From Peribacillus simplex NBRC 15720 = DSM 1321 (GTDB lineage: Bacteria > Bacillota > Bacilli > Bacillales > DSM-1321), in the NCBI RefSeq assembly GCF_002243645.1, contig NZ_CP017704.1, forward strand, positions 528,501-592,500: DNA of 64,000 bases, in the 5' to 3' direction. Below are positions 38,182 to 47,068 of this stretch, piece by piece. The notes below the pieces were generated by a model, which saw only the letters and a program-made list of their open reading frames with translations, was not told the origin of the DNA and did not search any database. The position numbers were made by a program, and so were the translations under genes. The number at the start of each line of letters is the position of its first letter. Position 1 is the stretch's first letter.

Positions 38182-38208
38182 GTTTTATAATATAAAACAA
38201 AAGGAGGG
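38182..38208 (+). promoter_or_regulatory. 17-bp palindromic operator, copy 3, with orphan ribosome site
   Basis: GTTTTATAATATAAAAC (38182-38198) is a perfect palindrome followed directly by AAAGGAGGG. No ATG, GTG or TTG follows at proper distance, so the ribosome site is an orphan. The pentonate dehydratase starts 195 bp further on with its own site. Elsewhere in this region I see no gene. Confidence 0.6.
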
Positions 38209-38402
38209 ATTTATATAGAGAGTTTACAAAGATAAACATTCCTAAGAATATTCAATATTTCAGATTATAAAAATTGAATTAGCAGTAGGCAAGCATGATA
38301 GTAATTGCTATAAATATAGGTCGAAATTAACAGAAAATTATGTGAGCAACATAAAATATTTCTTTTTTGAAATAAAAAAATCTTATTAACGGAGGAATAC
38401 AT

Positions 38403-40391
38403 ATGTCATTGCAATCGATATTTGGCGAAGAGGATGTCTCTCTTTACAAAGTTCAAACTCATTCAAAAGGGGCAGATGGTTCACTCCCACTTACATCAGA
38501 AATGTTGCTAGATTCACCAAGTGGTGACCTTTTTGGATTATCCCAAAATGTTGGAATGGGATGGGCACCTTCAAACCTCCTTGGAAAACAAGTTCTAATC
38601 CTCGGTACTCAAGGTGGAATTAGGAATCATGATGGTACTCCAATTGCATTAGGCTATCATACTGGCCATTGGGAAATAGGTTTATTAATGAAGGCGTCAG
38701 CTGAAGAGATTAGTAGACAAGGAGGGGTTCCTTTTGCTGGATTCGTAAGTGATCCATGTGATGGCCGTTCTCAAGGAACTACCGGTATGTTTGATTCCCT
38801 TCCTTTTCGAAACGATGCAGCTATAGTTTATCGAAGATTAATTCGATCATTGCCTACGCGTCGTGCAATTATTGGGGTAGCTACATGTGATAAAGGTCTT
38901 CCAGCAATGATGGTAGCTCTAGCGTCAATGCACAACTTGCCAACTATCATTGTCCCTGGAGGTGTTACTCTTCCACCTACAAATGGAGAAGACGCAGGAA
39001 AGATTCAAACAATTGGGGCAAGATACGCAAACAACGAAATTACTTTACAAGAAGCTGCCGATCTCGGATGTCGTGCTTGTGCTACACCAGGAGGTGGATG
39101 TCAATTTCTTGGAACAGCTGGCACCTCCCAAGTAGTTGCAGAAGCCATTGGAATGGCATTACCTCACTCGGCACTAGCACCTTCAGGTCAGCCAATATGG
39201 ATGGAGATGGCTAAGCAATCAGCACGTGCAGCTTTAGAATTGGAGAAGAAAAAGATATCTACCAAAGATATTATTACGGATAAAGCGATAGAAAATGCTA
39301 TGGTGATTCACGCAGCTTTCGGAGGTTCAACAAATTTATTACTTCATATCCCAGCAATTGCTCATGCAGCTAATTGTAAGATACCCACTGTTGAAGATTG
39401 GACTAGAATCAATAAGAAAGTTCCTCGCTTAGTCGATGTACTACCAAATGGTCCTGTTGGTCACACAACCGTTAAGGTATTCCTAGCAGGTGGGGTTCCA
39501 GAGGTTATGCTTCATTTAAGAAAATTAGGTGTCTTGCATGAAGATGTACTAACAGTTACCGGAGAAACCCTTGGTGCAAACCTCGATTGGTGGGAAAAAT
39601 CAGAAAGACGTGCAATGATGAAAAAACAATTGTTAGAAATTGATGGAATTAATCCTGATGATATTATCATGGACCCAGTCAAAGCAAAAGAAAAAGGTCT
39701 AACTTCTACTGTTACATTCCCGAAAGGAAATATTGCTCCTGAAGGATCAGTAATTAAATCAACTTCCATTGATTCATCTGTGGTAGGAGAAGACGGAGTG
39801 TATCGACATACAGGAAAAGCTAAAGTCTTTACTTCAGAAAAGGCAGCTATAAAAGCTATTAAAACAGGAGGCATTAAAGCAGGAGATATAATGGTTGTTA
39901 TGGGCGGTGGTCCTTCAGGAACCGGGATGGAGGAAACATATCAACTAACATCGGCATTAAAACATTTGTCTTTTGGAAAACATGTCTCCTTGATTACAGA
40001 TGCGCGTTTTTCGGGTGTTTCTACTGGCGCATGTATTGGACATATTGGACCTGAGGCATTGGCTGGGGGAGCAATTGGAAAATTGCGTGATGGAGATGTA
40101 ATTGAAATCATTGTTGACCGCAATCAGTTAGTGGGTTCCGTTAATTTTGTTGGAACTGAGAATGAAAGGCTTTCTTTAGAAAAAGCAACTAAAGTCTTGA
40201 AAGAACGTGACCTTCATCCAGACCTCAAACCGGATCCTGGTCTGCCAGATGATACTCGTTTATGGGCTGCGCTTCAATCAGTAAGTGGAGGAACTTGGCG
40301 CGGAAATATCTATGATACAGATCGAATTATTGAAGTTCTAAAAGCTGGAGTAAAAGCCTTAGGTGAAGAAAAAACACTAGTTCAAAATTAA
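38403..40391 (+). CDS. yjhG: D-xylonate (pentonate) dehydratase, YjhG/YagF type
   Basis: Fe-S/Mg2+ dehydratase of the IlvD/EDD family, 662 residues, the YjhG size. Landmarks are [15 protein letters not shown] (about 40-54), [20 protein letters not shown] (about 116-135), [17 protein letters not shown] (about 158-174), [19 protein letters not shown] (about 224-242) and [20 protein letters not shown] (about 531-550); the cysteines in DPCDG, ATCDKG and GGGCQF are the cluster ligands expected in the family. It produces 2-keto-3-deoxy-pentonate. Start ATG 38403 with a GGAGGA ribosome site. The adjoining permease, FAH dehydratase, ALDH and IclR make D-xylonate the best substrate candidate. Confidence 0.9.
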   Translation: MSLQSIFGEEDVSLYKVQTHSKGADGSLPLTSEMLLDSPSGDLFGLSQNVGMGWAPSNLLGKQVLILGTQGGIRNHDGTPIALGYHTGHWEIGLLMKASAEEISRQGGVPFAGFVSDPCDGRSQGTTGMFDSLPFRNDAAIVYRRLIRSLPTRRAIIGVATCDKGLPAMMVALASMHNLPTIIVPGGVTLPPTNGEDAGKIQTIGARYANNEITLQEAADLGCRACATPGGGCQFLGTAGTSQVVAEAIGMALPHSALAPSGQPIWMEMAKQSARAALELEKKKISTKDIITDKAIENAMVIHAAFGGSTNLLLHIPAIAHAANCKIPTVEDWTRINKKVPRLVDVLPNGPVGHTTVKVFLAGGVPEVMLHLRKLGVLHEDVLTVTGETLGANLDWWEKSERRAMMKKQLLEIDGINPDDIIMDPVKAKEKGLTSTVTFPKGNIAPEGSVIKSTSIDSSVVGEDGVYRHTGKAKVFTSEKAAIKAIKTGGIKAGDIMVVMGGGPSGTGMEETYQLTSALKHLSFGKHVSLITDARFSGVSTGACIGHIGPEALAGGAIGKLRDGDVIEIIVDRNQLVGSVNFVGTENERLSLEKATKVLKERDLHPDLKPDPGLPDDTRLWAALQSVSGGTWRGNIYDTDRIIEVLKAGVKALGEEKTLVQN

Positions 40392-40521
40392 TCTATTATT
40401 GCACAACTTTAAAACACATTTAAGACCTTGCTTTTTAAACTTCATAGTTTATTCTTCCAATTTATTAAATAGTTAGGAGACTGGGTTTTAGGTGTACGTT
40501 AAAATTTTGTTATAGATTCAA

Positions 40522-40536
40522 ATGAAAGCGATTTCT
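40522..40536. promoter_or_regulatory. cre-like CcpA box upstream of GntP permease
   Basis: ATGAAAGCGATTTCT matches WTGNAANCGNWNNCW at all fixed positions, in the 295-bp gap between the dehydratase and the permease. It suggests carbon catabolite repression of the permease. Confidence 0.55.
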
Positions 40537-40686
40537 ATATATCGTTTTTTCAAATAACTACACTTTATGACTAGTAAACAAAATAGCATAAGCATCCTAG
40601 AGTTACTTACTAATTAAAATATAGGGTCAGCATTTTAGTAAGTTGAGCAAATAGAAATATTTTAATTATTTTTTTGGAGGTTTATT

Positions 40687-42129
40687 ATGCCATTACTTAT
40701 AGTAGCGATTGGGATTATACTGTTGCTAATTTTGATTACTGGATTCAAATTAAATACATTTGTTTCATTAATTATTGTATCTTTTATTGTATCTTTAGCG
40801 CTAGGAATGCCTCTAGGAAATGTTGTTACATCAATTGAAGGTGGATTAGGAGGTACACTTGGTCATATTGCTTTAATATTTGGACTTGGTGCAATGCTTG
40901 GTAGGTTAATTGCTGATGCAGGGGGAGCCCAGCGTATTGCAATGACCTTAATTAACAAATTTGGAGAAAAAAGAATTCAGTGGGCTGTTGTAGTTGCTTC
41001 GTTTATTGTGGGTATAGCACTATTTTTTGAAGTAGGATTAGTTTTATTAATTCCAATTGTATTTTCAATTGCGAAAGAATTAAGAGTTTCTATTTTGCAC
41101 CTAGGTATTCCTATGGCTGCAGCCTTATTAGCAACTCATAGTTTCTTACCCCCACATCCAGGGCCAACAGTAATAGCTGGTGAATATGGTGCAGATATTG
41201 GATTAGTTTTACTTTACGGTATTATTGTCGCAATACCAACCGTCATTTTAGCAGGCCCTCTATATACTAAGATTGCTAAAAAAGTTGTACCTGATGCATT
41301 CAACAAAACAGGTAATATAGCTTCTTTAGGCGAACAAAAAACATTCCAACTTGAAGAAACACCAGGTTTCGGTATAAGTGTATTGACTGCAATGTTCCCC
41401 GTTTTATTAATGGCTATATCTACAATTCTTGATATGATTCAAAAATCAGTAGGGTTTGAAGGTAATACATTAATAGAAATTGTTCGTCTTATAGGAAACC
41501 CTTCGTCTGCAATGTTGATATCTTTATTTCTAGCATTCTATACAATGGGAATAGCAAGAAATACTCCAATAAAAGAAGTGATGAATTCTTGTACGTCATC
41601 AATTGCAGCAATTGGTATGATGCTATTAATTATTGGAGGTGGGGGTGCTTTCAAGCAAGTACTAATTGATGGTGGTGTAGGGGATTATGTAGCAGAATTA
41701 TTTACAGGAACTTCAATGTCACCTATCATACTTGCTTGGTTAGTTGCTGCGATATTACGGATATCTTTAGGATCAGCCACAGTTGCAGCTATGTCCACTG
41801 CAGGATTAGTTATTCCAATGATGGCTCAATACGATGCTAATTTAGCCTTAGTAACTCTTGCAACTGGAGCAGGTAGCTCAATTTGCTCGCATGTTAATGA
41901 TGCAGGATTTTGGATGATTAAAGAATATTTTGGGTTAAGCATGAATGAAACATTTTCAACATGGACAATCCTTTCCACTATTACTTCTGTAGCAGGTTTA
42001 GGGTTTATTTTATTATTAGATGCATCCTTAATTATCTCGGGAGCAGTAATAATTCTCATTAGTATAGTAGCAATATATTTCAGTATGTTTGACCGATCTA
42101 AGGATAAAAGAAACGCTTTGGGGATATAA
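40687..42129 (+). CDS. GntP-family sugar-acid permease
   Basis: Gluconate:H+ symporter family, 480 residues, with about twelve to fourteen hydrophobic segments. Typical stretches are [34 protein letters not shown] (in parts, about 51-84), [19 protein letters not shown] (about 112-130), [19 protein letters not shown] (about 152-170) and [22 protein letters not shown] (split, about 397-418). It would import the aldonate dehydrated by the upstream gene, as GntP-like YjhF does beside yjhG. ATG at 40687 with a GGAGG ribosome site. It has its own terminator at 42201. Confidence 0.9.
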   Translation: MPLLIVAIGIILLLILITGFKLNTFVSLIIVSFIVSLALGMPLGNVVTSIEGGLGGTLGHIALIFGLGAMLGRLIADAGGAQRIAMTLINKFGEKRIQWAVVVASFIVGIALFFEVGLVLLIPIVFSIAKELRVSILHLGIPMAAALLATHSFLPPHPGPTVIAGEYGADIGLVLLYGIIVAIPTVILAGPLYTKIAKKVVPDAFNKTGNIASLGEQKTFQLEETPGFGISVLTAMFPVLLMAISTILDMIQKSVGFEGNTLIEIVRLIGNPSSAMLISLFLAFYTMGIARNTPIKEVMNSCTSSIAAIGMMLLIIGGGGAFKQVLIDGGVGDYVAELFTGTSMSPIILAWLVAAILRISLGSATVAAMSTAGLVIPMMAQYDANLALVTLATGAGSSICSHVNDAGFWMIKEYFGLSMNETFSTWTILSTITSVAGLGFILLLDASLIISGAVIILISIVAIYFSMFDRSKDKRNALGI

Positions 42130-42200
42130 AGGCATAAAACCTTTTGGAAAACAAGGGGACGGTTTGAGACCAGTGAAAAAGTCTATTTAAAGAAAAGATG

Positions 42201-42248
42201 GAAGTTGATAACCTACTATTATGTAGATAATCAACTTCTCTTTTTTTA
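42201..42248 (+). terminator. Terminator after GntP permease
   Basis: GAAGTTGAT pairs with ATCAACTTC, with an inner CTAC-TATTAT-GTAG stem, followed by a T run (42239-42247). Confidence 0.8.
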
Positions 42249-42379
42249 TAGTGTATTGATGAAAATGTCTGTTGCAACTTCTTCTACAATCTGTTACTGT
42301 AGCTGAACAAAAGATAGAAACAGGAAGAGCAAACCTACTGTTCTTACTCTTTTGGTTTTCGTGCAAAAACTTCAGGACA

Positions 42380-42586
42380 ATTGCAATTAATCTCTAAATC
42401 TTGGACATCTATCGCCTGGTTGGACCGGAAGTAGAATATATACTAAGAAACTCAGAAAGCCGGGGATTCATTATTTCAATTGGAAACGCTTTCTTGGAAC
42501 GTGACTTTCAAAAAGGCGATAAATTAGCTGTCATGTTAAAGAATCATGCTGCTTATGACAAGGGTGCCGCACGAGCAGCTGCATGA
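42380..42586 (+). pseudogene. Shuffled relic of an acyl-CoA synthetase
   Basis: The frame reads LVGPEVEYILRNSESRGFI and then NAFLERDFQKGDKLAVMLKN. Both are recognisable N-terminal segments of AMP-binding acyl-CoA ligases, but in authentic enzymes the GDK-AVMLKN segment comes before the EVEYIL-NSES segment. Here the order is reversed, so the fragment is a rearranged relic, not a gene. The C-terminal KGAARAAA tail is out of place too. Confidence 0.55.
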
Positions 42587-42676
42587 CAAGAAAAATCCAC
42601 CTCTTATATATTATCGAGCTTCTTATGCCAACCATTAGTTATGACTGAGACCCCTGCTTTAATTTTAAAACACATT

Positions 42677-42700
42677 AAAAAGCCTAATTGATAGGCTTTT
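42677..42700. terminator. Hairpin terminator
   Basis: AAAAGCCTA-ATTGA-TAGGCTTTT, between the ligase relic and sda; usable from either side. Confidence 0.65.
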
Positions 42701-42899
42701 CAACTAGATAATTGTCTCTACTTCTTCTTTTGAATATTATTTCCCAATTATTTCAAAGCATTTTTAGCTGCTCTACTTTTTTTGAGTTGTTTTTGTTCCT
42801 TATAAATTTTTTTCAACGAGGTTACTGGTACAATTTCATTTGCAAAGACTATCTGTTGGTTTGGGTGTATTTCTATGATAGTTCTAGAAAATTTAATGA

Positions 42900-43031
42900 T
42901 TATATTACATCAGAACGAAATCTTTTATTTATTTCATTGGTTAATAACGATATAAAACTGGGATCAATTTCTAATTTTTTTGCTTTAAGATAGGGATTAA
43001 TTAATAATTCATTGCTTAACTTTTGAAGCAA
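42900..43031 (-). CDS. sda: Sda-family sporulation histidine-kinase inhibitor
   Basis: A 43-residue peptide starting MLQKLSNELLINPYLKAKKL and ending TNEINKRFRSDVI. It matches the Sda pattern (LS-ELL---Y-KA---L---FI-L---EI-RR), a helical hairpin that binds KinA and blocks the sporulation phosphorelay when DNA replication is disturbed. The start is TTG at 43031 with an AAAGGGGG ribosome site. A longer open frame extends upstream to 43154 but overlaps an insertion-sequence remnant. It differs from B. subtilis Sda at several positions, for instance PYLKAKK for SYFKATE, so it may be a second, divergent copy. Confidence 0.72.
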   Translation of the reverse strand: MLQKLSNELLINPYLKAKKLEIDPSFISLLTNEINKRFRSDVI

Positions 43032-43045
43032 TATTATTCCCCCTT

Positions 43046-43135
43046 TCAACACTTTTTTAGAACTCTCAATTCTTTCCTTACCACGCACCTTATCTGTACG
43101 GCTTGTATTTTCTGTTGTGCTGTAAATTTGGCCAT
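43046..43135 (-). pseudogene. IS3-family OrfA N-terminal fragment
   Basis: Minus-strand ATG at 43135 with GGAGGTG upstream, reading MAKFTAQQKIQAVQIRCVVR... and stopping after 29 residues. The first 13 residues are those of IS150/IS3-type OrfA proteins, then the sequence diverges after a deletion. It directly precedes sda, whose ribosome site may be newly exposed by the deletion. Confidence 0.5.
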
Positions 43136-43140
43136 AAAGA

Positions 43141-43188
43141 AACTGCACCTCCAATTGTTAGATATGTCTAACAATTGGAGGTGCAGTT
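43141..43188. repeat. Perfect 22-bp inverted repeat, abutted IS ends or strong terminator
   Basis: Arms AACTGCACCTCCAATTGTT + AGA and its exact complement flank a TATG loop. The outward sequence TCTAACAATTGGAGGTGCAG resembles IS3-family terminal repeats and sits just upstream of the OrfA fragment. The same palindrome, followed by TTTCTTT on the minus strand, could terminate the permease gene ending at 43241. Confidence 0.6.
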
Positions 43189-43240
43189 CAAAAGTAACCA
43201 TGTTTTCTTTTTACTCATATAGCGGTGTCTACAATAAAAG

Positions 43241-44833
43241 TTATTTATTGATAAATTCTTTGTTAATTTTTTCAGCCTCAGCCATGTATTCTGTTTTAAT
43301 CCCGCTCTTAACTCCCCACCAAAAGAAGCCAAGTGCTATACATGCGATGACCACCATATCCCAGCCAAATGTAAGAATATTTTTTCCGCCGAACTTCTCA
43401 CTTCCAATATAAGAAATGAAAATCATACAACCTAAGTAAAGCAGCATCCAAACACCTGATAAAAATTGTTTTTTGAATCCATTCCACTTATTTTTAGCTT
43501 GATAATAAAAGTAAATAGGTAATCCAATTGCAATGATGAAAACGACTTCTCCTGTTAATGGCCAACGCGCCCAGTATAAAGTAAGCGATGCGAAAACAAA
43601 TCCACAAGGTGCAATAATAGAAGCTCCTTTTAAGTGAAATGGACGATTAAAATGAGAAGCTGTACGTCTTAATGTTGTCAATGCAACTGGCCCCATAATG
43701 TACGAGATAAGTGTAGCAACTGAAATCACTTCAGCAAGTACGCCCCATCCGCGGAATAAAAATAAAAAGATAAAACATACGCCTAAGTTTAATAACATCG
43801 CTGGACGAGGAACACCATAAAGTGGATGTAATGTACCAAAGATATTCGGTAAGTACCCATTTTTCTGCATTCCATAAAGCATACGTGAAGTTGTAGCTGT
43901 GTAAGTAGCTCCTGTACCAGACGGTGATACAAACGCATCTACATACAATACAATCGCTAACCAGTTAAGACTAAGAGCAATTGCCAAATCAGCAAAAGGT
44001 GAATTGAAATTCAGATGACTCCATCCGTTCACGATCATAGACGGATCAACTGCACCGATAAACACAACTTGTAAAATAACGTATATAAAACCTGCAATTA
44101 GAATAGACCCAATAACAGCAATAGGTATAGACTTATTCGGCGACTTCGCTTCGCCTGCCATATTTACGGGACTTTGAAATCCATTAAACGCAAACACGAT
44201 ACCAGAAGTAGCTACTGCTGTTAAAACGCTTGCCCAACCATATGGTGCGATACCTTGAGAACTTGTAAAGTTTTCACCATGAAATCCAGCAAAAAATAAC
44301 GATCCTGCCATTACACCTGGAACAATTAATTTAAAAATAGTAATAAATGAATTTGCCTTAGCAAAAAGGTTAACTGTCCAATAGTTGACGAAGAAATAGA
44401 ACAATAATAGTAAAGAAGCTATGAATAATCCTTTAGTCGTTAAGATATTGTTATCAACTAAAGAATGAGACCAACTGGCCCATTCCCAAGGCCACGTACT
44501 CATATATTGTACTGAAGCAATTGCCTCAACTGTAATAGTCGAAGCGATAGATATCCAGTTCGCCCACGCAGCTAAAAATCCAATAAAAGAGCCATGCGAA
44601 TATTGAGGATACTTAACCATTCCTCCAGCTTCAGGAAACATTGCCCCAAGCTCTGCGTAAGATAATGCAATAAATAAAATTACAACCATACCGATAATCC
44701 AAGAAAAAATAGCTGCTGGTCCAGCAATCTGGGCAGCTTTCCACGCTCCGAACAACCAACCAGAGCCGATAATAGAACCAATACCTGTCATAGTTAAAGC
44801 AAAAGTACCCATCTTTCTATGCATATTACTCAT
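43241..44833 (-). CDS. APC-family amino acid permease under a ZTP riboswitch
   Basis: Membrane permease of 530 residues with about twelve to fourteen helices. The APC opening MTGIGSIIGSGWLFGAWKAA (about 15-34) and the AFNGFQSPVNMAGEAKSPNKSIP region (about 217-239) place it in the amino acid-polyamine-organocation superfamily, near the larger aspartate/proton-type permeases. The ATG at 44833 has an AAGAGGTG ribosome site. Its 5' leader carries a ZTP-type aptamer and terminator, so expression should rise when the folate-dependent purine step stalls. Cargo might therefore be a one-carbon or purine precursor such as glycine or serine; this is inference. Confidence 0.87.
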   Translation of the reverse strand: MSNMHRKMGTFALTMTGIGSIIGSGWLFGAWKAAQIAGPAAIFSWIIGMVVILFIALSYAELGAMFPEAGGMVKYPQYSHGSFIGFLAAWANWISIASTITVEAIASVQYMSTWPWEWASWSHSLVDNNILTTKGLFIASLLLLFYFFVNYWTVNLFAKANSFITIFKLIVPGVMAGSLFFAGFHGENFTSSQGIAPYGWASVLTAVATSGIVFAFNGFQSPVNMAGEAKSPNKSIPIAVIGSILIAGFIYVILQVVFIGAVDPSMIVNGWSHLNFNSPFADLAIALSLNWLAIVLYVDAFVSPSGTGATYTATTSRMLYGMQKNGYLPNIFGTLHPLYGVPRPAMLLNLGVCFIFLFLFRGWGVLAEVISVATLISYIMGPVALTTLRRTASHFNRPFHLKGASIIAPCGFVFASLTLYWARWPLTGEVVFIIAIGLPIYFYYQAKNKWNGFKKQFLSGVWMLLYLGCMIFISYIGSEKFGGKNILTFGWDMVVIACIALGFFWWGVKSGIKTEYMAEAEKINKEFINK

Positions 44834-44863
44834 CTCTACCTACACCTCTTCCTAGGAAAATAA

Positions 44864-44965
44864 AAAACACTTGATCTATAAATCAAGTGTTTGCCCAGGC
44901 GCGCGGCTTATACTCTATATGCTCCCCCATGGTACTCCATGTTGCGCCAGTTACATATAGGAAAA
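44864..44965 (-). ncRNA. ZTP (pfl) riboswitch with expression-platform terminator
   Basis: On the minus strand: P1 CTATATG/CATATAG (about 44956/44915), the 5' half ACTGGCGCAACATGGAG then ACCATGGGGGAGC, and the 3' half GCCGCGCGCCTGGGCA (44892-44907), matching the ACUGGCG...ACCA-GGGGAGC...CCGC-CCUGGGCA consensus of the ZMP/ZTP aptamer. An AACACTTGAT/ATCAAGTGTT hairpin plus T run (44865-44891) follows immediately, as in transcription-terminating members. Confidence 0.85.
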
Positions 44966-45579
44966 TAGTTTTTTTTTAGTATATAGGATTATTTTAAATT
45001 TCACAATACTTGAAAAATATTTATATTTTATATATAATCTTATTTATTTTTCGTAATTTCCTATCGATATTCATTTTAATTTGATAAAATTAGGTGAATT
45101 AAAGTTCAAAAACAAACATTCGATTTCCAGAACACATGCTACATCAATATAATCATTTCTCTTCAACATTATACTTAAAAATCTTTAAGAGCTTATATGC
45201 GCAAAATAAACCGTTCATATTTTACAAATTATATCCCAACAACATTTACATAGAAGTCATGAATCAGTTAGTTAATACTCCATACCTTTATTGAGCATTT
45301 TTCTACAATAACTGTTCTTTTCTTCCTCAAAAAAAAGCCATGCACAAGTTGGGGAAAATACCTGAGGGATGAAGATCTCTCTTTATCTCTCTTTGTTTTG
45401 TCCACAATTTATGCACAACTTTAATTAGTGTCTATTATATTTAACTAATGTGAAACACACTCGGCATAGCTAGAGTAATGAACGTAGATTAAATTTCCTT
45501 AAACAAGATGATGTCCCTAAATCCTTATAATAGAATAACTCGTATCACTCATCTTTTTATTGAAATGGCACGAGGCTTC
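44966..45579. other. Intergenic stretch, nothing recognised
   Basis: About 610 AT-rich bases upstream of the riboswitch. I see no gene, strong hairpin or repeat beyond a probable promoter region for the riboswitch transcript. Confidence 0.4.
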
Positions 45580-45783
45580 TTAACTGGAAATATCATCATC
45601 GGATTTAACATCCAATGGTGTTCGTTTATCCATTTTCAGTATGTAATAACTTGCTGCGACCAAGGCTAGGAAAACGATCCCGACAACCAAGGAAATCCGG
45701 GTACTGGGATTGAACCAAATACCAACCAGCACCATCAGTAAAAAGGCAATTATCGCATAGTTACTGTAAGGGGCCAACGGCAT
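45580..45783 (-). pseudogene. C-terminal tail of an amino acid permease
   Basis: A 67-residue frame: MPLAPYSNYAIIAFLLMVLV, a second hydrophobic helix, then a charged tail ending DDDISS. It has the layout of the last two helices and tail of GabP/AAT-type permeases (KMPLAPYSNY is a usual junction before helix 11). The rest of the gene is gone; it is joined directly to the truncated threonine dehydratase upstream. Confidence 0.65.
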
Positions 45784-46447
45784 TTTGAACGGTTTTTCCC
45801 TCCCACTTCTTAAATACCGTTAGAGATTCTGGAAAGTACCGATCAATCCACTTTAATGCCAAGCCAATTCCGGAGAGAAGCCCACCACCTGAAAGGGGAA
45901 CAATTACATCTGTTAGATTAGGAAGATCCTCTAACAATTCCAAGCCAATTGTCCCTTGTCCAGCCATGACGTGAGGATCATCAAATTGAATCACCGTTAA
46001 TCCTTTCCCTCTTTCCAGCTCATAGCAACGCTCTCCTGCGGCATCTTGGCTATCACCAACTATCTCAATTTGAGCTCCCAGTCTTTTTAATGAATCTATT
46101 TTTGCTTTTGGTACTCGATTTGAAATGCATACAACAGCATCAATCCCTATTTTTTTTGCCACATATGCTACAGCAATACCATGGTTCCAGTTGAAAAAGT
46201 TGCAACCCCACGTTTTTTTCTTTTCACTCAAGCTGAGTATCTTATTGGCGGCTCCCCTTACTTTAAATGCTCCAACCTCATGAACATTTTCAAGCTTTAA
46301 AAAAACAGGACGGCCAGTTTTTTCTGATAGTATAGTAGATTGAATCAATGGAGTTCTACTTACAATTTAAGCGATTCGATTTCTTGCTTCCCAAACATCA
46401 CGAATTTTCATATCTTTTCTTTCCTTTGTTAGTTTTGCATTAGTCAT
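45761..46447 (-). pseudogene. Decayed threonine/serine dehydratase
   Basis: PLP-enzyme relic. The original start is ATG 46447 (GGGGGAGG ribosome site), reading MTNAKLTKERKDMKIRDVWE..., with an in-frame TAA as codon 27 (46367-46369). After the stop it continues RTPLIQSTILS, FLKLENVHEVGAFKVRGAAN (lysine for PLP in the KVRGA motif), then a short double-frameshifted stretch WGCNFFNWNHG where a normal enzyme has GVATFSTGNHG, then PLSGGGLLSGIGLALK (phosphate-binding glycine loop). The 3' third is missing and the frame runs into the permease tail. Clearly non-functional. Confidence 0.8.
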
Positions 46448-46754
46448 GTTATCCTCCCCCTCCTTGATTATTATTCTAGGTGTTCATAAGGTAAATACTA
46501 ATTCCCTTCTATAAGATATATCAATTGTAAATACTGACTATAAAAGGGTGAAACTTTTCATACAATTTGTTTTATAAAACTATTATATTGAGTTTACATA
46601 ATAACTAAAAAAGATGAATCCAACCCAATACTGTAGCCATTTCCATCGATTATCCATGTATTCTTAAAAAAAACTTCAAAATTTGCCTTGCAATAAAAAG
46701 GATTCCCTGTTATATTACAGTCAATTAAATATTTTCTTACTTCATACTTTTTGA

Positions 46755-46998
46755 AGTGAGGATAGAGGAGCAAAGACCATTAGTACACATTTTGAGGAGA
46801 ATGAGATCCTATGACTATTGTGGAAAGGGGAATTTGCCGAAGCGGAAAGAATCTCATGTTCTTGAAGCTGGTTCTGCTATTGAATAAATACAGGACTGTC
46901 ATATAGGAAACTATATGGAGGGCTATCTTACGCGCGGAAACATTTTTTTGATAAATATTGTTTCTACTGCAGCAGCGAATCCTCGTTGTTGCTTTTTT
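46755..46998 (+). ncRNA. Lysine riboswitch with terminator upstream of dapA
   Basis: The L-box landmarks appear in order: GATAGAGGAGC, TTAGTACA, GGAAAGGGGAATTTGCCGAAG, GCTGGTTCTGCTATTGAATA, ACTGTCA and GGAGGGCTATCTTA, with P1 formed by AGGATAG/CTATCTT. The terminator GCAGCAGCGA/TCGTTGTTGC plus T run lies at 46969-46998. Lysine binding should end transcription before dapA. Confidence 0.93.
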
Positions 46999-47068
46999 GC
47001 GTTTACTCCTGAAAGGCCCTAACCACCTCTGAATTTTTTAAAAAAATTATACAAAAGGGTGTGAAGTT

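Noticed and set aside
42480..42494. cre-like TTGGAAACGCTTTCT
   Set aside because: It fits the loose cre consensus but is within the acyl-CoA synthetase relic, where the same bases code for IGNAFL; no promoter or gene follows.
42712..42993. 93-codon plus-strand frame of mostly L, F and S
   Set aside because: Antisense to sda and its flank; no ribosome site and the composition is that of translated T-rich DNA.
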